The notes: a model not told the origin generated them from the sequence alone. DNA of 64,000 nt from JBBQXY01 sp038209195 (GCA_038209195.1 JBBQXY010000005.1:1-64000), one strand, 5' to 3'; positions 27,070 through 36,078 are shown, numbered from the stretch's first letter. Numbers and translations: made by a program.

Positions 27070-27235
27070 TGTAGGGGCCGATTAGGCACATTGATGAAAT
27101 ACACTGGTCATCCGTAGGGCGCGATTTATCGCCGCCACCGCCGATTTATCGGCCCGTCCCAGTAGCAGGATATCCAGTTTATTTCGTTAATAAGCATTAT
27201 CGGCCCGCGCGGCTTGGCAGTAAATCGTCCCCTAC
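27070..27235 (+). repeat. GTAGGG(C)GCGATTTATC dispersed repeat
   Basis: The 229-base gap between the GH15 and lacI-type genes holds a composite repeat. GTAGGGGCCGATT opens it, the 27114-27159 unit nearly repeats 10888-10932, and ATCGTCCCCTAC closes it as an inverted end. It may also act as a terminator between the convergent genes. Confidence 0.6.
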
Positions 27236-27273
27236 GCTTGCTTGCTATATCCTCTTATTCACACAAGTATCGT

Positions 27274-28284
27274 TCAACAAACTGGCGGAGCAGCAGTCGT
27301 ACTACGCTCCACTAACGTGGGCTTCAGACGAAACAGTTCTGCTGGCAGTAACGGATTCTTGATCAATTCTATCAACTTATCCACCCCTAACGTTCCCATT
27401 TTATGCATCGGTTGCTGCACCGTACTGAGTTCAAGTAATTCAGAAAGCTCAATACCATCATAACCAATCACAGATAAATCCCTCGGCACCGTTATGCCAA
27501 GGGATCGGACAGCTTCCAGCACTCCTACAGCTTGTACATCCGAGGCCGCAAAAATTGCCGTGGGTCGCACGCCTCGTGTCAAAAGTTGCAGAGCCGCTTT
27601 CTTCCCACCCTGACGATCCCATTCAGTCGTCAATGCTAGCTCTGGCTCAAATTGCAACCCTGCTTCTCCAAAAGCCCGATGCATCCCAATCAAACGATCG
27701 TTGGCCTGATTAAACTTGAATTGCCCTTCAATGATGCCATTGATAAAACCTATGTGTTTATGACCCTTTTCTATCAAACAACTAACGGCTTGATATGCCC
27801 CATCCACATTATCAACCACAAATGAGGTCAAGCAGGGACTATATGCATCGAGTAATACCACTGGCATATTCATATCCCGCATCCCCTGCGCAATTTCATC
27901 ATCCGGCGTTAAAGAAAGTATCACCAATCCATCAACTTTGCGATGCATTGGTACCTCTGTAAAGTAACGATCTCGTTGCGCATCCGTTTCAACGTTATAT
28001 AAGATAAGGTCCTTGCCCAACTGGGCCAAGGCGGTTTCAATGCCACGTAGCACCTCCATGAAGAACGGACGCGTAAAAAATGGCACCAATACACCGATTG
28101 AACCAGTTCGTTTAGAAATCATACTACGCGCAATGGGATTCGGCTTATATTGAAGTTGACGAATAGCCACTTCAACTTTCGCCCGCGTACCGGCTTTGAC
28201 ACTTGGACTGTTATTGATTACCCTCGAGACAGTCCCAATTCCGACACCGGCGGCGCGCGCTACATCATGAATGGTTGCTGTCAT
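27274..28284 (-). CDS. LacI-family transcriptional regulator
   Basis: This 336-residue repressor has an N-terminal HTH (TIHDVARAAGVGIGTVSRVIN), a hinge (NPIARSM) and a periplasmic-binding-protein-like effector domain (GSIGVLVPFFTRPFFMEVL, GLVILSL, FVVDNVDGAYQAV, TAIFAASDVQAVG, VIGYDGIELSELL). Two copies of the palindrome GAAACGTTTC, typical of LacI/CcpA-class operators, lie upstream: one 35 bases before this gene and one at the promoter of the divergent sugar ABC operon. It most likely represses both, with a sugar as inducer. Confidence 0.94.
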   Translation of the reverse strand: MTATIHDVARAAGVGIGTVSRVINNSPSVKAGTRAKVEVAIRQLQYKPNPIARSMISKRTGSIGVLVPFFTRPFFMEVLRGIETALAQLGKDLILYNVETDAQRDRYFTEVPMHRKVDGLVILSLTPDDEIAQGMRDMNMPVVLLDAYSPCLTSFVVDNVDGAYQAVSCLIEKGHKHIGFINGIIEGQFKFNQANDRLIGMHRAFGEAGLQFEPELALTTEWDRQGGKKAALQLLTRGVRPTAIFAASDVQAVGVLEAVRSLGITVPRDLSVIGYDGIELSELLELSTVQQPMHKMGTLGVDKLIELIKNPLLPAELFRLKPTLVERSTTAAPPVC

Positions 28285-28318
28285 TGTATTCAGCCTTATT
28301 TGTCATTAGCTGCCACCA

Positions 28319-28332
28319 TTGAAACGTTTCCA
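28319..28332 (+). promoter_or_regulatory. LacI-type operator 1
   Basis: TTGAAACGTTTCCA is a near-perfect palindrome with the central CG step typical of LacI/CcpA-class sites. It lies 35-48 bases upstream of the lacI-type start and probably mediates autoregulation. Confidence 0.75.
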
Positions 28333-28466
28333 AAAATAAGAACGCTCATAGTGCCTTCCCTGAGCATAGCATACCTAAATATATCGTGTAAAGCCTTTTT
28401 ACATAGGCTTCGCTCTACGCTTGAGATGCACTACCCTAGCTACTCGAAAATTTATGTGCTTTCCTA

Positions 28467-28495
28467 TTTACAATCACAGCTTTTTATGGTATTGT
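28467..28495 (+). promoter_or_regulatory. Promoter of the sugar ABC operon
   Basis: TTTACA (28467-28472) and TATTGT (28490-28495) have a 17-base spacer. The predicted start near 28502 is immediately before operator 2, a layout that would let the repressor block initiation. A leader of about 435 bases would follow before the SBP gene; it holds no recognised riboswitch. Confidence 0.5.
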
Positions 28496-28508
28496 TACAT
28501 CATAGTTA

Positions 28509-28522
28509 TGGAAACGTTTCCA
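28509..28522 (+). promoter_or_regulatory. LacI-type operator 2
   Basis: TGGAAACGTTTCCA is a perfect 14-base palindrome sharing its 10-base core with operator 1. It lies just downstream of the candidate promoter of the ABC operon. Confidence 0.8.
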
Positions 28523-28859
28523 AATTAACGTAGGCTGTCCCCTGTCACTGCTATCTGCTGGGCTTGCTTTTTTTCTAATTTTGCGTAATCATATACATTA
28601 GCATGGACGCCATTATTTGAAAGATTCAACTTCAACAGAGCAATATAGCACAGAATTGGAAAGGAGCTGCGTCGCCTATCTTCTTTCGTTAGTGTTATTT
28701 TGTAGAGGTTAAGGCACCTCTCGCGCAAACAACCTTTCATTCACCTCTCTTTTGTAACTTTCTTCTTGGGAGGTGTTGATTGTCCCTCCATTTATCAACG
28801 GTGATTTCATAGGGAAGGGAAGTTTAGATGTCGTGTGAGTTCAAGGAGAACTACAACGT

Positions 28860-28949
28860 ATGTTATCCATGCGTGGTTCTTTGTTGATCTGCGTTCGTCT
28901 ATGTACGACCCTTTTACGACCCATTAGGAGGTTTAGACATGGTTCCTGA
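28860..28949 (+). CDS. Possible small leader ORF before the SBP gene
   Basis: A 29-codon frame begins with ATG at 28860 after AAGGAGAACTACAACGT and stops at 28949, overlapping the SBP start at 28939. The peptide is basic and hydrophobic with no recognised motif. It may couple translation to the SBP gene or may be chance. The rest of the 654-base gap from 28285 holds the operators and promoter only. Confidence 0.25.
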   Translation: MLSMRGSLLICVRLCTTLLRPIRRFRHGS

Positions 28950-30274
28950 ACAGCGTGACGCCCTCGACGAAATTATTGGTAAAATCCGCACCGGACGTAT
29001 GGAACCGTCGCACGTTCCTCGAACGTGCCATTGCCATTGGCCTGTCCAGCACAGTAGCTGGTTCACTCCTCGAAGCCTGTGGTGGTGGCGGCGGTACCAC
29101 TACCAGTGGTCCAACAACCATTGTCTGGCAAACTGAGAATGATGCCTCGGGTGCCTATTCGTCAATTGTAGACACCTACAACTCGACCAACAAAGATAAT
29201 GTCCATGTTATCTGGCACAACGGCCCATCCGACACATCTACTCTTATCACCCTCTATGATAATACACTCCGTGCCCGAAGTGCCTCATTTGATGTGTTTA
29301 ACATAGACGTTGTCTGGCCCGCCCAATTCTCCTCCAATGGCTGGACTTTGGACCTTACGAGCCGCTGGCCCGCGAGCGACCGCGCGAAGTACCTTCCAGG
29401 CCCCGTCAAGTCCTGCACCTACAATGGCGCGGTCGTGGCCGCGCCGATGCGTACAGACCTGGGCATCCTCTATTACCGCACAGACATCATCTCAACTCCA
29501 CCCACCACCTTTGACGAACTGACGAGCATGGCCAAGAGCAGCCTATCTAAGACCAAAATCGGCTATGCCTGGCAGGGAATACAGGGCGAGGCGTTGGTGT
29601 GCGACTTTGTGGAGGTGCTGGCCGGGTATGGCGGATCAGTCCTTGATCCCAACAATTCGAAGAGTGTGGTCGTTAACAGCCCGCAGGGGGTACAGGCCCT
29701 CACAGAGATGGCAAGCTGGGTCGGCACAATCTCGCCTATTGCGATCACTACGTATGCTGAAGAAGCCTGTCGCCAGGCCTTCCAGAATGGTGACGCCACC
29801 TTCATGCGCAACTGGCCTTACGCCTACTCTCTAAGCAATGCCAGCGGTTCAAAGGTCGCCGGCAAGTTTGATATCCACTCCCTCCCCTATGGTGGCAGCG
29901 GCACTGTCGGGCATTCCGCTGTTGGTGGTTGGAATATGGCCATCAACGCCAACTCCAAGAGTCCAGATGCATCGTGGAGCTTTATGAAGTACGTGCTCGG
30001 CGCAGATGCGCAGAAGCTGTTAGCGACGAAAGGCTCGTATACACCTGCCCTCAGCAGTATCTACGACGACGCTGCGGTGAAGGCAGCGCAGCCGCTCTTC
30101 ACGAAACTCGCACCGATTCTGCAAAATTCGCTGCCGCGCCCGGTTTCGCCCGTCTATACCGATCTTTCGAATCTCATTCAGGTCAACGTGCATCAGGCTC
30201 TTACGAAGCAGGCCACCCCTGCTGCAGCACTCAGTAATCTCCAGTCTCAACTGCAAACGCTAGTAAACAAATAA
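28939..30274 (+). CDS. Sugar ABC transporter substrate-binding lipoprotein, frameshifted near the N-terminus
   Basis: The mature protein of about 400 residues resembles MalE/UgpB-type solute-binding proteins (WNMAINANSKSPDASWSFMKYV; repeated binding-protein features). The best start is ATG 28939, with TAGGAGG at ideal spacing, giving MVPEQRDALDEIIGKIRTGRM. The continuation NRRTFLERAIAIGL...LLEACGGG, a twin-arginine-like lipoprotein signal, is in the next frame. Removing one G at 29001-29002 joins them exactly. Without this, only a weak GTG start at 28955 remains in the main frame. It is followed by two permease genes. The ligand is presumably a sugar, given the LacI regulator and GH15 neighbour. 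Confidence 0.85.
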
Positions 30275-30304
30275 CGTTTCGGAGATTGTAATTATCCAGT
30301 GCGA

Positions 30305-30337
30305 CCATGAGACAACCAATGGAAGGTTGTCTCATGG
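30305..30337 (+). terminator. Intercistronic hairpin between SBP and permease genes
   Basis: CCATGAGACAACC (30305-30317) pairs perfectly with GGTTGTCTCATGG (30325-30337) and has no T-run. Its place after the binding-protein gene suits partial termination or mRNA protection, which would raise binding protein over permease. Confidence 0.6.
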
Positions 30338-30416
30338 CCTGAATCCGAAGGTTGATTGCTTGTTGCTATCGTATTATTTGGCAGTCGCACAAAGCATGAA
30401 GAAGGGGAAAAGCGTC

Positions 30417-31349
30417 ATGTCGACGACAATACATACAGAAGTTCTACCTGTCCGTAGACAAACCTTGCGCCAGCGTTTAGATCTGGGCAGTGGAATATTC
30501 CCTTATTTTCTGGTGGCACCAACCATCATTATTATCGCACTGGTCGCCGCCTATCCTATCATCGATTCGATACGTCTCAGCCTCCTGAATAACCCATTAA
30601 TTCCCTCTGGCTCGAATTTTGTTGGCTTACGCAACTATATCCAGGTTATCGGCGATCCAGCATTCCAGAGTTCGGTTGGCATCACAGTCGTCTTCAGCGT
30701 AGCGAGTGTCGCGCTAGAGACCATCGTTGGCTTGGCCGTTGCGCTACTAATGAACCAGGTCTTTCCAGGCCGCGGCTTGGTGCGCACCGCGATTCTTATC
30801 CCGTTCGCATTTCCAACCATTGTCTCTGCGCAAATCTGGACTTTGATGTTGAACGCTCAAAACGGTGTCTTGACCTACGTGTTCCAATCTCTGCATATCC
30901 TGGCACAAGGAGATTCCTTATTGCGGACGCCGTCTGGAGTGGTAATTGCAGCAGTCATGATTGATGTCTGGAAAACCACGCCTTTTATGGCACTCCTCTT
31001 GCTCGCCGGTTTGCAAGTCATCCCCAACGAACTCTACGAGGCTGCAGGCGTCGATGGCAGCACTCGCTGGCAGCAGTTCTGGACGATTACCTTTCCATTA
31101 CTCAGGAACGCGCTTTTTATTGCACTCCTGTTCCGTATCCTCGACGCGCTGCGCGCATTTGACCTGTTTTACGTACTCACCGGTGGCGGTCGCGAGATAC
31201 AGACCATAGCGTTGTACTCCTACGCCAATATGTTTGTCGGGACGACATTCGACTTCGCTCCAGGCGTGGCGGCTGCCGTCATCCTCTTTATCATCTGCGC
31301 TGTGGTGGGTCTCATCGTCGTCTCGGCAACACGTATAAGCCAGAACTAG
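30417..31349 (+). CDS. Sugar ABC transporter permease (MalF/UgpA type)
   Basis: This inner-membrane permease of about 310 residues has six predicted membrane segments. The EAA loop that contacts the ATPase reads ELYEAAGVDGSTRWQQFWTITFP. The start at 30417 follows AAGGGGAAAAGCGTC; longer in-frame starts at 30396 and 30327 are less likely. The second permease begins 28 bases after its stop. No ATPase gene follows, so the pair likely uses an ATPase encoded elsewhere. Confidence 0.92.
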   Translation: MSTTIHTEVLPVRRQTLRQRLDLGSGIFPYFLVAPTIIIIALVAAYPIIDSIRLSLLNNPLIPSGSNFVGLRNYIQVIGDPAFQSSVGITVVFSVASVALETIVGLAVALLMNQVFPGRGLVRTAILIPFAFPTIVSAQIWTLMLNAQNGVLTYVFQSLHILAQGDSLLRTPSGVVIAAVMIDVWKTTPFMALLLLAGLQVIPNELYEAAGVDGSTRWQQFWTITFPLLRNALFIALLFRILDALRAFDLFYVLTGGGREIQTIALYSYANMFVGTTFDFAPGVAAAVILFIICAVVGLIVVSATRISQN

Positions 31350-31377
31350 TCGACGTCTACAGAAAGTGAGGTATGTC

Positions 31378-32277
31378 ATGGCTATTCGAGACCAAGTCCT
31401 CCCATCGGCACAGACACGAGTCGCCGACACCGTCCCCAAGCGTAAAACGAATTACGGAGCCATTGGTCGCTATATTGCGGTGGCCATTGTGCTTTTCATC
31501 GCGCTGGCTCCCTTCTACTGGACAGCGATCACCTCCATCAAGGTCGACTCCGAGATCAACCAGTCGCCACCGACCCTCTTCCCGCAGTCGTTTACCACGA
31601 AAAACTATTCGCAAGCCTTCTTAAGTGTGCAACCCGCCTTCGCGAAAGACCTGTTGAATAGCACCCTGGTCGCCATCTTTACCACCATTCTGGCGTTGGT
31701 CTTCGGCTCGATTTGTGCCTATGCCATTGCCCGTACCAAGTTCGTGGGGAAAGCCGGGGTACTCGCTATCGTGCTCTCGGTGCAGATGTTCCCCCTCATC
31801 GCCCTCGTCGGGCCGCTGTTTGTCTTTTTCACCAACACCTGGAATGTCTACAATACCTATGTCGCGCTGATTATCCCCTACCTGGTCCTCGCCTTGCCCG
31901 TCACGGTCTACTTCTTAACCTCCTTTTTCCGTGACCTGCCGCCTGATCTGGAGGAGGCCGCCCTGGTGGATGGCACAACGCGCTTAGGAGCATTGTGGCG
32001 CATCGTCTTGCCGCTCACGGCCCCAGGCGTCTTCACTACCGCCATCCTCTCGTTCATCACGGTGTGGAACGACTTCCTGTTTGGACTCACCTTGACGTCC
32101 GATTCCAATGCCCAGACAGTGACCGTCGCCATCCCTCTCTTCAACGGTGAACACTCGATTGCCTTTGGAGAAGTCTCCGCAGCCGCCATCATCGTCACCA
32201 TTCCTCTGGTCGTAATGGTCCTATTCTTGCAACGCCGCATCGTCTCCGGTTTAACAGCCGGCGCCGTCAAAGGCTAG
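31378..32277 (+). CDS. Sugar ABC transporter permease (MalG/UgpE type)
   Basis: This 299-residue permease has about six membrane segments and the EAA loop DLEEAALVDGTTRLGALWRIVLPL, followed by the family FITVWNDFLFGL. It pairs with the permease upstream to form the transmembrane channel. The ATG at 31378 follows GTGAGG. The operon stops at a 50-base perfect palindrome immediately after the gene. Confidence 0.93.
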   Translation: MAIRDQVLPSAQTRVADTVPKRKTNYGAIGRYIAVAIVLFIALAPFYWTAITSIKVDSEINQSPPTLFPQSFTTKNYSQAFLSVQPAFAKDLLNSTLVAIFTTILALVFGSICAYAIARTKFVGKAGVLAIVLSVQMFPLIALVGPLFVFFTNTWNVYNTYVALIIPYLVLALPVTVYFLTSFFRDLPPDLEEAALVDGTTRLGALWRIVLPLTAPGVFTTAILSFITVWNDFLFGLTLTSDSNAQTVTVAIPLFNGEHSIAFGEVSAAAIIVTIPLVVMVLFLQRRIVSGLTAGAVKG

Positions 32278-32286
32278 CTACACCCA

Positions 32287-32336
32287 GAACAAGCAAGGCC
32301 ATGGATGAGCATGCTCATCCATGGCCTTGCTTGTTC
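32287..32336 (+). terminator. 50-base perfect palindrome ending the ABC operon
   Basis: Positions 32287-32311 and 32312-32336 are exact reverse complements with no unpaired loop bases in the sequence, beginning GAACAAGCAAGGCCATGG. It lies ten bases after the last permease stop. The downstream T content is low (CTATTT). Confidence 0.75.
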
Positions 32337-32369
32337 TATTTGACTAATTCATCGAAAAGGCTATCAAAC

Positions 32370-32398
32370 TTGACGTTAGCACCCAGAAGAGATACAAT
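32370..32398 (+). promoter_or_regulatory. Promoter for typA
   Basis: TTGACG (32370-32375) and TACAAT (32393-32398) are spaced by 17 bases, about 98 bases before the typA start. Confidence 0.55.
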
Positions 32399-32436
32399 AT
32401 AGCTTGAGAGCATCGGTAAATAAAAGCTACTTTAAC

Positions 32437-32466
32437 ACCGGGCGATTGTAACCGTCCGGTTTTCTT
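32437..32466 (+). terminator. Attenuator-like hairpin in the typA leader
   Basis: ACCGGGCG and CGTCCGGT form an eight-position stem with one mismatch, followed by TTTTCTT, between the typA promoter and start. It could be a weak leader terminator. Confidence 0.3.
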
Positions 32467-32495
32467 ATGTCTTCGAGGAGTTATCAACCAAAGTT

Positions 32496-34358
32496 ATGCA
32501 GGTTTTAAATTCTATGACCCAAACAGAACACACAGAACATCTCGTTAAACGCACCGACATCCGCAATGTCGCCATTATTGCCCACGTCGATCATGGTAAA
32601 ACCACGCTCGTTGATGGACTACTCAAACAGAGTCACATCTTCCGCGAGAATCAGGATATGGGCGAATTAATCATGGATTCTAATGACCAGGAACGCGAAC
32701 GCGGCATCACTATTCTGGCAAAAAATACCGCTATCATCTATAAGGGCGTCAAAATCAATATTATTGATACTCCAGGACATGCCGACTTTGGTGGTGAAGT
32801 TGAACGCGTCTTGAACATGGCCGATGGTTGTATTCTCCTCATCGACGCGGTAGAAGGCCCCATGCCACAAACCCGCTTCGTCTTACAGAAAGCCTTGGAG
32901 CTAAATTTACAGCCTATCGTGATCATCAACAAAATTGACCGCCGCGACGCACGCATTGAGCAGGTATCAGAATGGACACAGGATTTGTTCCTGGAATTGG
33001 CAACCAAGGATACCCACCTGAATTTCCCAATTCTCTACGCTGTTGGTCGCGATGGCGTGGCTATGTATCATCCCGATGACGAAAGAATCAACCTTGAGCC
33101 ATTGTTTGAAACTATCGTGAACACCGTTCCTGCTCCTTTGGTCGATGCAAACGCTCCTTTACAAATGCTCGTCGCCGCTCTTGACTACGACGATTACAAA
33201 GGCAAATATGCTATCGGTCGCATCGTGCGCGGTCGCATCGCCGCAAATACCTTCGTGGCCCATATTAATCGCGATGGCGTCACCTCGCGCCAGAAAATCA
33301 ACCTCGTCCTGACCTATCGGGGTTTAAGTCGTGTGGAAGTTCCAGAAGCCCTCGCAGGCGACATTGTCGCTCTCACAGGCATAGCTAACGCCAATATCGG
33401 AGAAACTATTGCCGACGTGGACTATCCCGAAGCCTTACCCACCATCGCTATCACTGAACCAACTCTGCGTATGACCTTTGGTGTTAGTACCAGCCCCTAC
33501 GCAGGCAGAGATGGCAAATTTCAAACATCTCGTCAGTTGCGTGCTCGCCTCTACCGTGAGTTGGAGACAAACGTCAGCTTGCGCGTTGTGGATGGCAGTA
33601 CGCCCGATGAGTTTGTTGTTTCGGGTCGCGGAGAATTGCACCTTTCCGTGCTGATTGAAACCATGCGCCGTGAAGGCTACGAATTCCAGGTCTCGCGTCC
33701 CGAGGTCATTACCCGTGAAGATGAAAACGGCAAGGTGCTAGAGCCGATCGAACATTTAGTCATCGACACCAAAGATACGTACATTGGTGTACTTACCGAA
33801 ACGCTGGCCGCTCGTAAGGCACAACTTTCTAACATGACCAACGACGGCTTAGGCAATGTACGTCTGGAATATCACATACCAACTCGTGGCTTAATCGGGT
33901 TCCGCAACATCTTCCTAACCTTGACACAGGGCAATGGAGCGTTGAGCAGTATCCTGATCGGCTTCGAGCCATGGCTGGGCAAAATCGGCACAACGCGCAA
34001 TGGTGCGCTAATTGCCTCTGAAACTGGCATGGCCGTCACTTACGGACTAAACAACGCCCAACAGCGCGGTGACACGTTTATTGAACCCGGCACCCTTGTC
34101 TATGAAGGCATGATCGTTGGACTCAACTCCCGCCCAATGGATATGGTCGTCAATGTATGCAAAGAGAAGCAGAAAACGAACGTGCGCTCTTCCACATCTG
34201 ATATCGCCGTGCGCTTAACGCCACCCATTCTCTTGAGCCTGGAACAATCCCTTGACTTTATTAACAACGATGAACTTGTTGAGGTCACTCCACAGAACAT
34301 TCGCTTGCGCAAACGTTACCTGACACAAAACGAGCGTTCCCGCGCACGCGAAGATTAA
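32496..34358 (+). CDS. typA: Translational GTPase TypA/BipA
   Basis: This 620-residue ribosome-associated GTPase is related to EF-G and acts in ribosome assembly and stress adaptation. The G domain has AHVDHGKTT (G1), RGITI (G2), DTPGHADFG (G3) and NKIDR (G4). Domains II, III and V and the TypA-specific C-terminal domain follow, including PTRGLIGFRN and KEKQKTNVRSS. The length matches the family. The ATG at 32496 lies 14 bases after GAGGAG; an ATG at 32514 is an alternative. It is monocistronic with its own promoter. Confidence 0.95.
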   Translation: MQVLNSMTQTEHTEHLVKRTDIRNVAIIAHVDHGKTTLVDGLLKQSHIFRENQDMGELIMDSNDQERERGITILAKNTAIIYKGVKINIIDTPGHADFGGEVERVLNMADGCILLIDAVEGPMPQTRFVLQKALELNLQPIVIINKIDRRDARIEQVSEWTQDLFLELATKDTHLNFPILYAVGRDGVAMYHPDDERINLEPLFETIVNTVPAPLVDANAPLQMLVAALDYDDYKGKYAIGRIVRGRIAANTFVAHINRDGVTSRQKINLVLTYRGLSRVEVPEALAGDIVALTGIANANIGETIADVDYPEALPTIAITEPTLRMTFGVSTSPYAGRDGKFQTSRQLRARLYRELETNVSLRVVDGSTPDEFVVSGRGELHLSVLIETMRREGYEFQVSRPEVITREDENGKVLEPIEHLVIDTKDTYIGVLTETLAARKAQLSNMTNDGLGNVRLEYHIPTRGLIGFRNIFLTLTQGNGALSSILIGFEPWLGKIGTTRNGALIASETGMAVTYGLNNAQQRGDTFIEPGTLVYEGMIVGLNSRPMDMVVNVCKEKQKTNVRSSTSDIAVRLTPPILLSLEQSLDFINNDELVEVTPQNIRLRKRYLTQNERSRARED

Positions 34359-34362
34359 CCTT

Positions 34363-34713
34363 TTACGAGTCAACCATCTCGTCACGTTCCTCTAACTCAG
34401 CAAGCAAGAGCAGTACCTCGTACTCTTCATGACATGTTACACACTGGCCCAGGTGCAATGCCACCTGGGCCATTTCCTTGTCCGTCATCTCAATAAGCGG
34501 AAAAACTGGACGTGTTGCCTCGTAATACGTAGGAAATGTAGCACGACACTGCTCACAAGTCAACGCATCTTCTGTTTCCAATGCCTCCCTGAGCTGCACC
34601 AGACCATGATGACAATTCCGACATGTACGTACATGGGTAGCGATAGCACAACTCATGCTTTCATCATCACGCCAATCACTCACCCACAATCGGCGTAGCT
34701 CCTCACAACCCAT
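34363..34713 (-). CDS. Putative zinc-finger anti-sigma factor, two HxxxCxxC motifs
   Basis: This 116-residue acidic soluble protein has two zinc-binding patterns of the ZAS/zf-HC2 kind, HVRTCRNC at about 28-35 and HLGQCVTC at about 87-94, plus a CEQC pair between. There is no membrane segment. Anti-sigma factors of this class bind an ECF sigma factor and release it on a signal, often redox. It lies 69 bases downstream of a sigma-like gene on the same strand. The pairing is inferred from motif and position. Confidence 0.6.
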   Translation of the reverse strand: MGCEELRRLWVSDWRDDESMSCAIATHVRTCRNCHHGLVQLREALETEDALTCEQCRATFPTYYEATRPVFPLIEMTDKEMAQVALHLGQCVTCHEEYEVLLLLAELEERDEMVDS

Positions 34714-34782
34714 TGTTTTCAGTCTCTCTAGCCAGTAATACCCTTAATGCTTTTCATTTTTCGCGTTTGTTGCCATGCGACA

Positions 34783-35625
34783 TCACTGTTCTCGCCAAGG
34801 ACGCAGCATCTGCATAATTTCAGGGCTTTTCCGCAAGGCTTGCAACGCCCTGAATTTCCGCATATAGACCTTTTGCGCCGTTAAACCTAAGCTTTGCGCT
34901 AACTCCTTCTCTTCTATTCCTTCCAGATAGAGAGAAAATAGTACCTGTCGATACGACGGATTGCGCAATGCTAGAATAGCATGGATCAGAACTTCTTGCA
35001 ATTGCTGGGCAATTACGCCTTCCTCTGGATCTTGAATACGCTCATCAACGAGCTGCTCTCCATACAATTCTTCTCCCTCTTCTAGCGAATCAGAACGATT
35101 ATCCATCAATCCATACACATAAGCGTGCGCGTGGTGAATAGCAGCAACTTGCGTCCATCGAATAAAAGTTACCGGGTTTCTTGGTCGAGCAGAAGGATTG
35201 CGCTCAAAATTATGGAAAAGTTCTAACAGTGTTTGGTTGAGAATATCATCGATTGCATCACTACACTGCCCTAGCTTTTGCGCATAAGGGCAAGTATGTA
35301 ATGTACGTTCCAGATACCGCCTTATGTTCTCATAGGCCCGATTGCGTAGTTCAGGCTCTTGTGAACTCCAGGCAGCATACAACGCTTGACTACAAATTCC
35401 CAGTGCCATTCTCACTAACACATTATAACGTTTCTGCGCTTTCTCACACCCTTTCTCCTCTGTTAGTAATGTATCTTCCCTCTCCATCAACTCATGTAGT
35501 ATTTGCGCTTTCAACTTCGCTTCAGCCAGTAACCCTTGCCCGTAGTCTTGCATAATCTGCCCAACTGCTTTGTCGACTTGTGAAATCAACTCATCACCTT
35601 GTTCTATCAATTCCGTGCCTCCCAT
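34783..35625 (-). CDS. ECF-like RNA polymerase sigma factor
   Basis: This 280-residue protein has an N-terminal helical extension of about 95 residues, then a region resembling sigma region 2 (DAIDDILNQTLLELFHNFE, RPRNPVTFIRWTQVAA) and a C-terminal region-4 HTH (RNPSYRQVLFSLYLEGIEEKELAQSLGLTAQKVYMRKFRALQAL). The match is to ECF sigma factors with an unusual N-terminal extension. The zinc-finger gene follows it. No clear Shine-Dalgarno precedes the ATG at 35625, so translation may be leaderless or weak. Confidence 0.72.
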   Translation of the reverse strand: MGGTELIEQGDELISQVDKAVGQIMQDYGQGLLAEAKLKAQILHELMEREDTLLTEEKGCEKAQKRYNVLVRMALGICSQALYAAWSSQEPELRNRAYENIRRYLERTLHTCPYAQKLGQCSDAIDDILNQTLLELFHNFERNPSARPRNPVTFIRWTQVAAIHHAHAYVYGLMDNRSDSLEEGEELYGEQLVDERIQDPEEGVIAQQLQEVLIHAILALRNPSYRQVLFSLYLEGIEEKELAQSLGLTAQKVYMRKFRALQALRKSPEIMQMLRPWREQ

Positions 35626-35684
35626 CTATTATCAAAAGCAAATACTTTATTTATATACTATATTATAGTACACAGATATATAGT

Positions 35685-35712
35685 ACACAAGTAATATTAA
35701 AATCACTTGTGT
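35685..35712 (+). promoter_or_regulatory. AT-rich inverted repeat between the sigma gene and the small-peptide gene
   Basis: ACACAAGT (35685-35692) and ACTTGTGT (35705-35712) form an inverted repeat beside a direct repeat of ATAGTACACA (about 35666-35690). The divergent 223-base gap is very AT-rich. The site may bind a regulator or the sigma factor itself; this is speculative. Confidence 0.35.
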
Positions 35713-35848
35713 ATTTATCAACAAATCAACCGTTTTTTGGAAAGTTTTTTTGAGCACCTCCACACTTACTGTTTAGACGGGTCGATTGGGCCTATCTAAA
35801 AACGAGTGAGAGCAATATCACTCGACAAATTGTGGAAGGAGCTCATCC

Positions 35849-36046
35849 ATGGTCGCTACTTTAAAAAGAGGGTATGTCGTCGTAGTATTAGCTTTTGTCT
35901 TATTGGCAGGTTCGTTTGGTTGGACAATGAAAGCCACATTGGCTGCACCTTTGCACCTTACTTCAGCCATCCAAACCACCCAGCACTCCACCGCTTTCGT
36001 CCCCCGTATCCCATGTCCACCTCCACCCTTCAATTGCGCTGGCTAA
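35849..36046 (+). CDS. Small secreted Pro/Cys peptide, function unknown
   Basis: This 65-codon gene has a very strong ribosome site (GGAAGGAG, seven bases from the ATG). Residues 1-32 form a clear signal peptide (basic KRGY, hydrophobic VVVVLAFVLLAG, likely cleavage after TLAA). The predicted mature peptide of about 33 residues ends PRIPCPPPPFNCAG with two cysteines that could form a disulfide. An exceptional terminator follows. No family is recognised. It diverges from the sigma-factor gene. Confidence 0.65.
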   Translation: MVATLKRGYVVVVLAFVLLAGSFGWTMKATLAAPLHLTSAIQTTQHSTAFVPRIPCPPPPFNCAG

Positions 36047-36078
36047 CCCCACCGCTATAGATCGTCCTATTCACCTCG

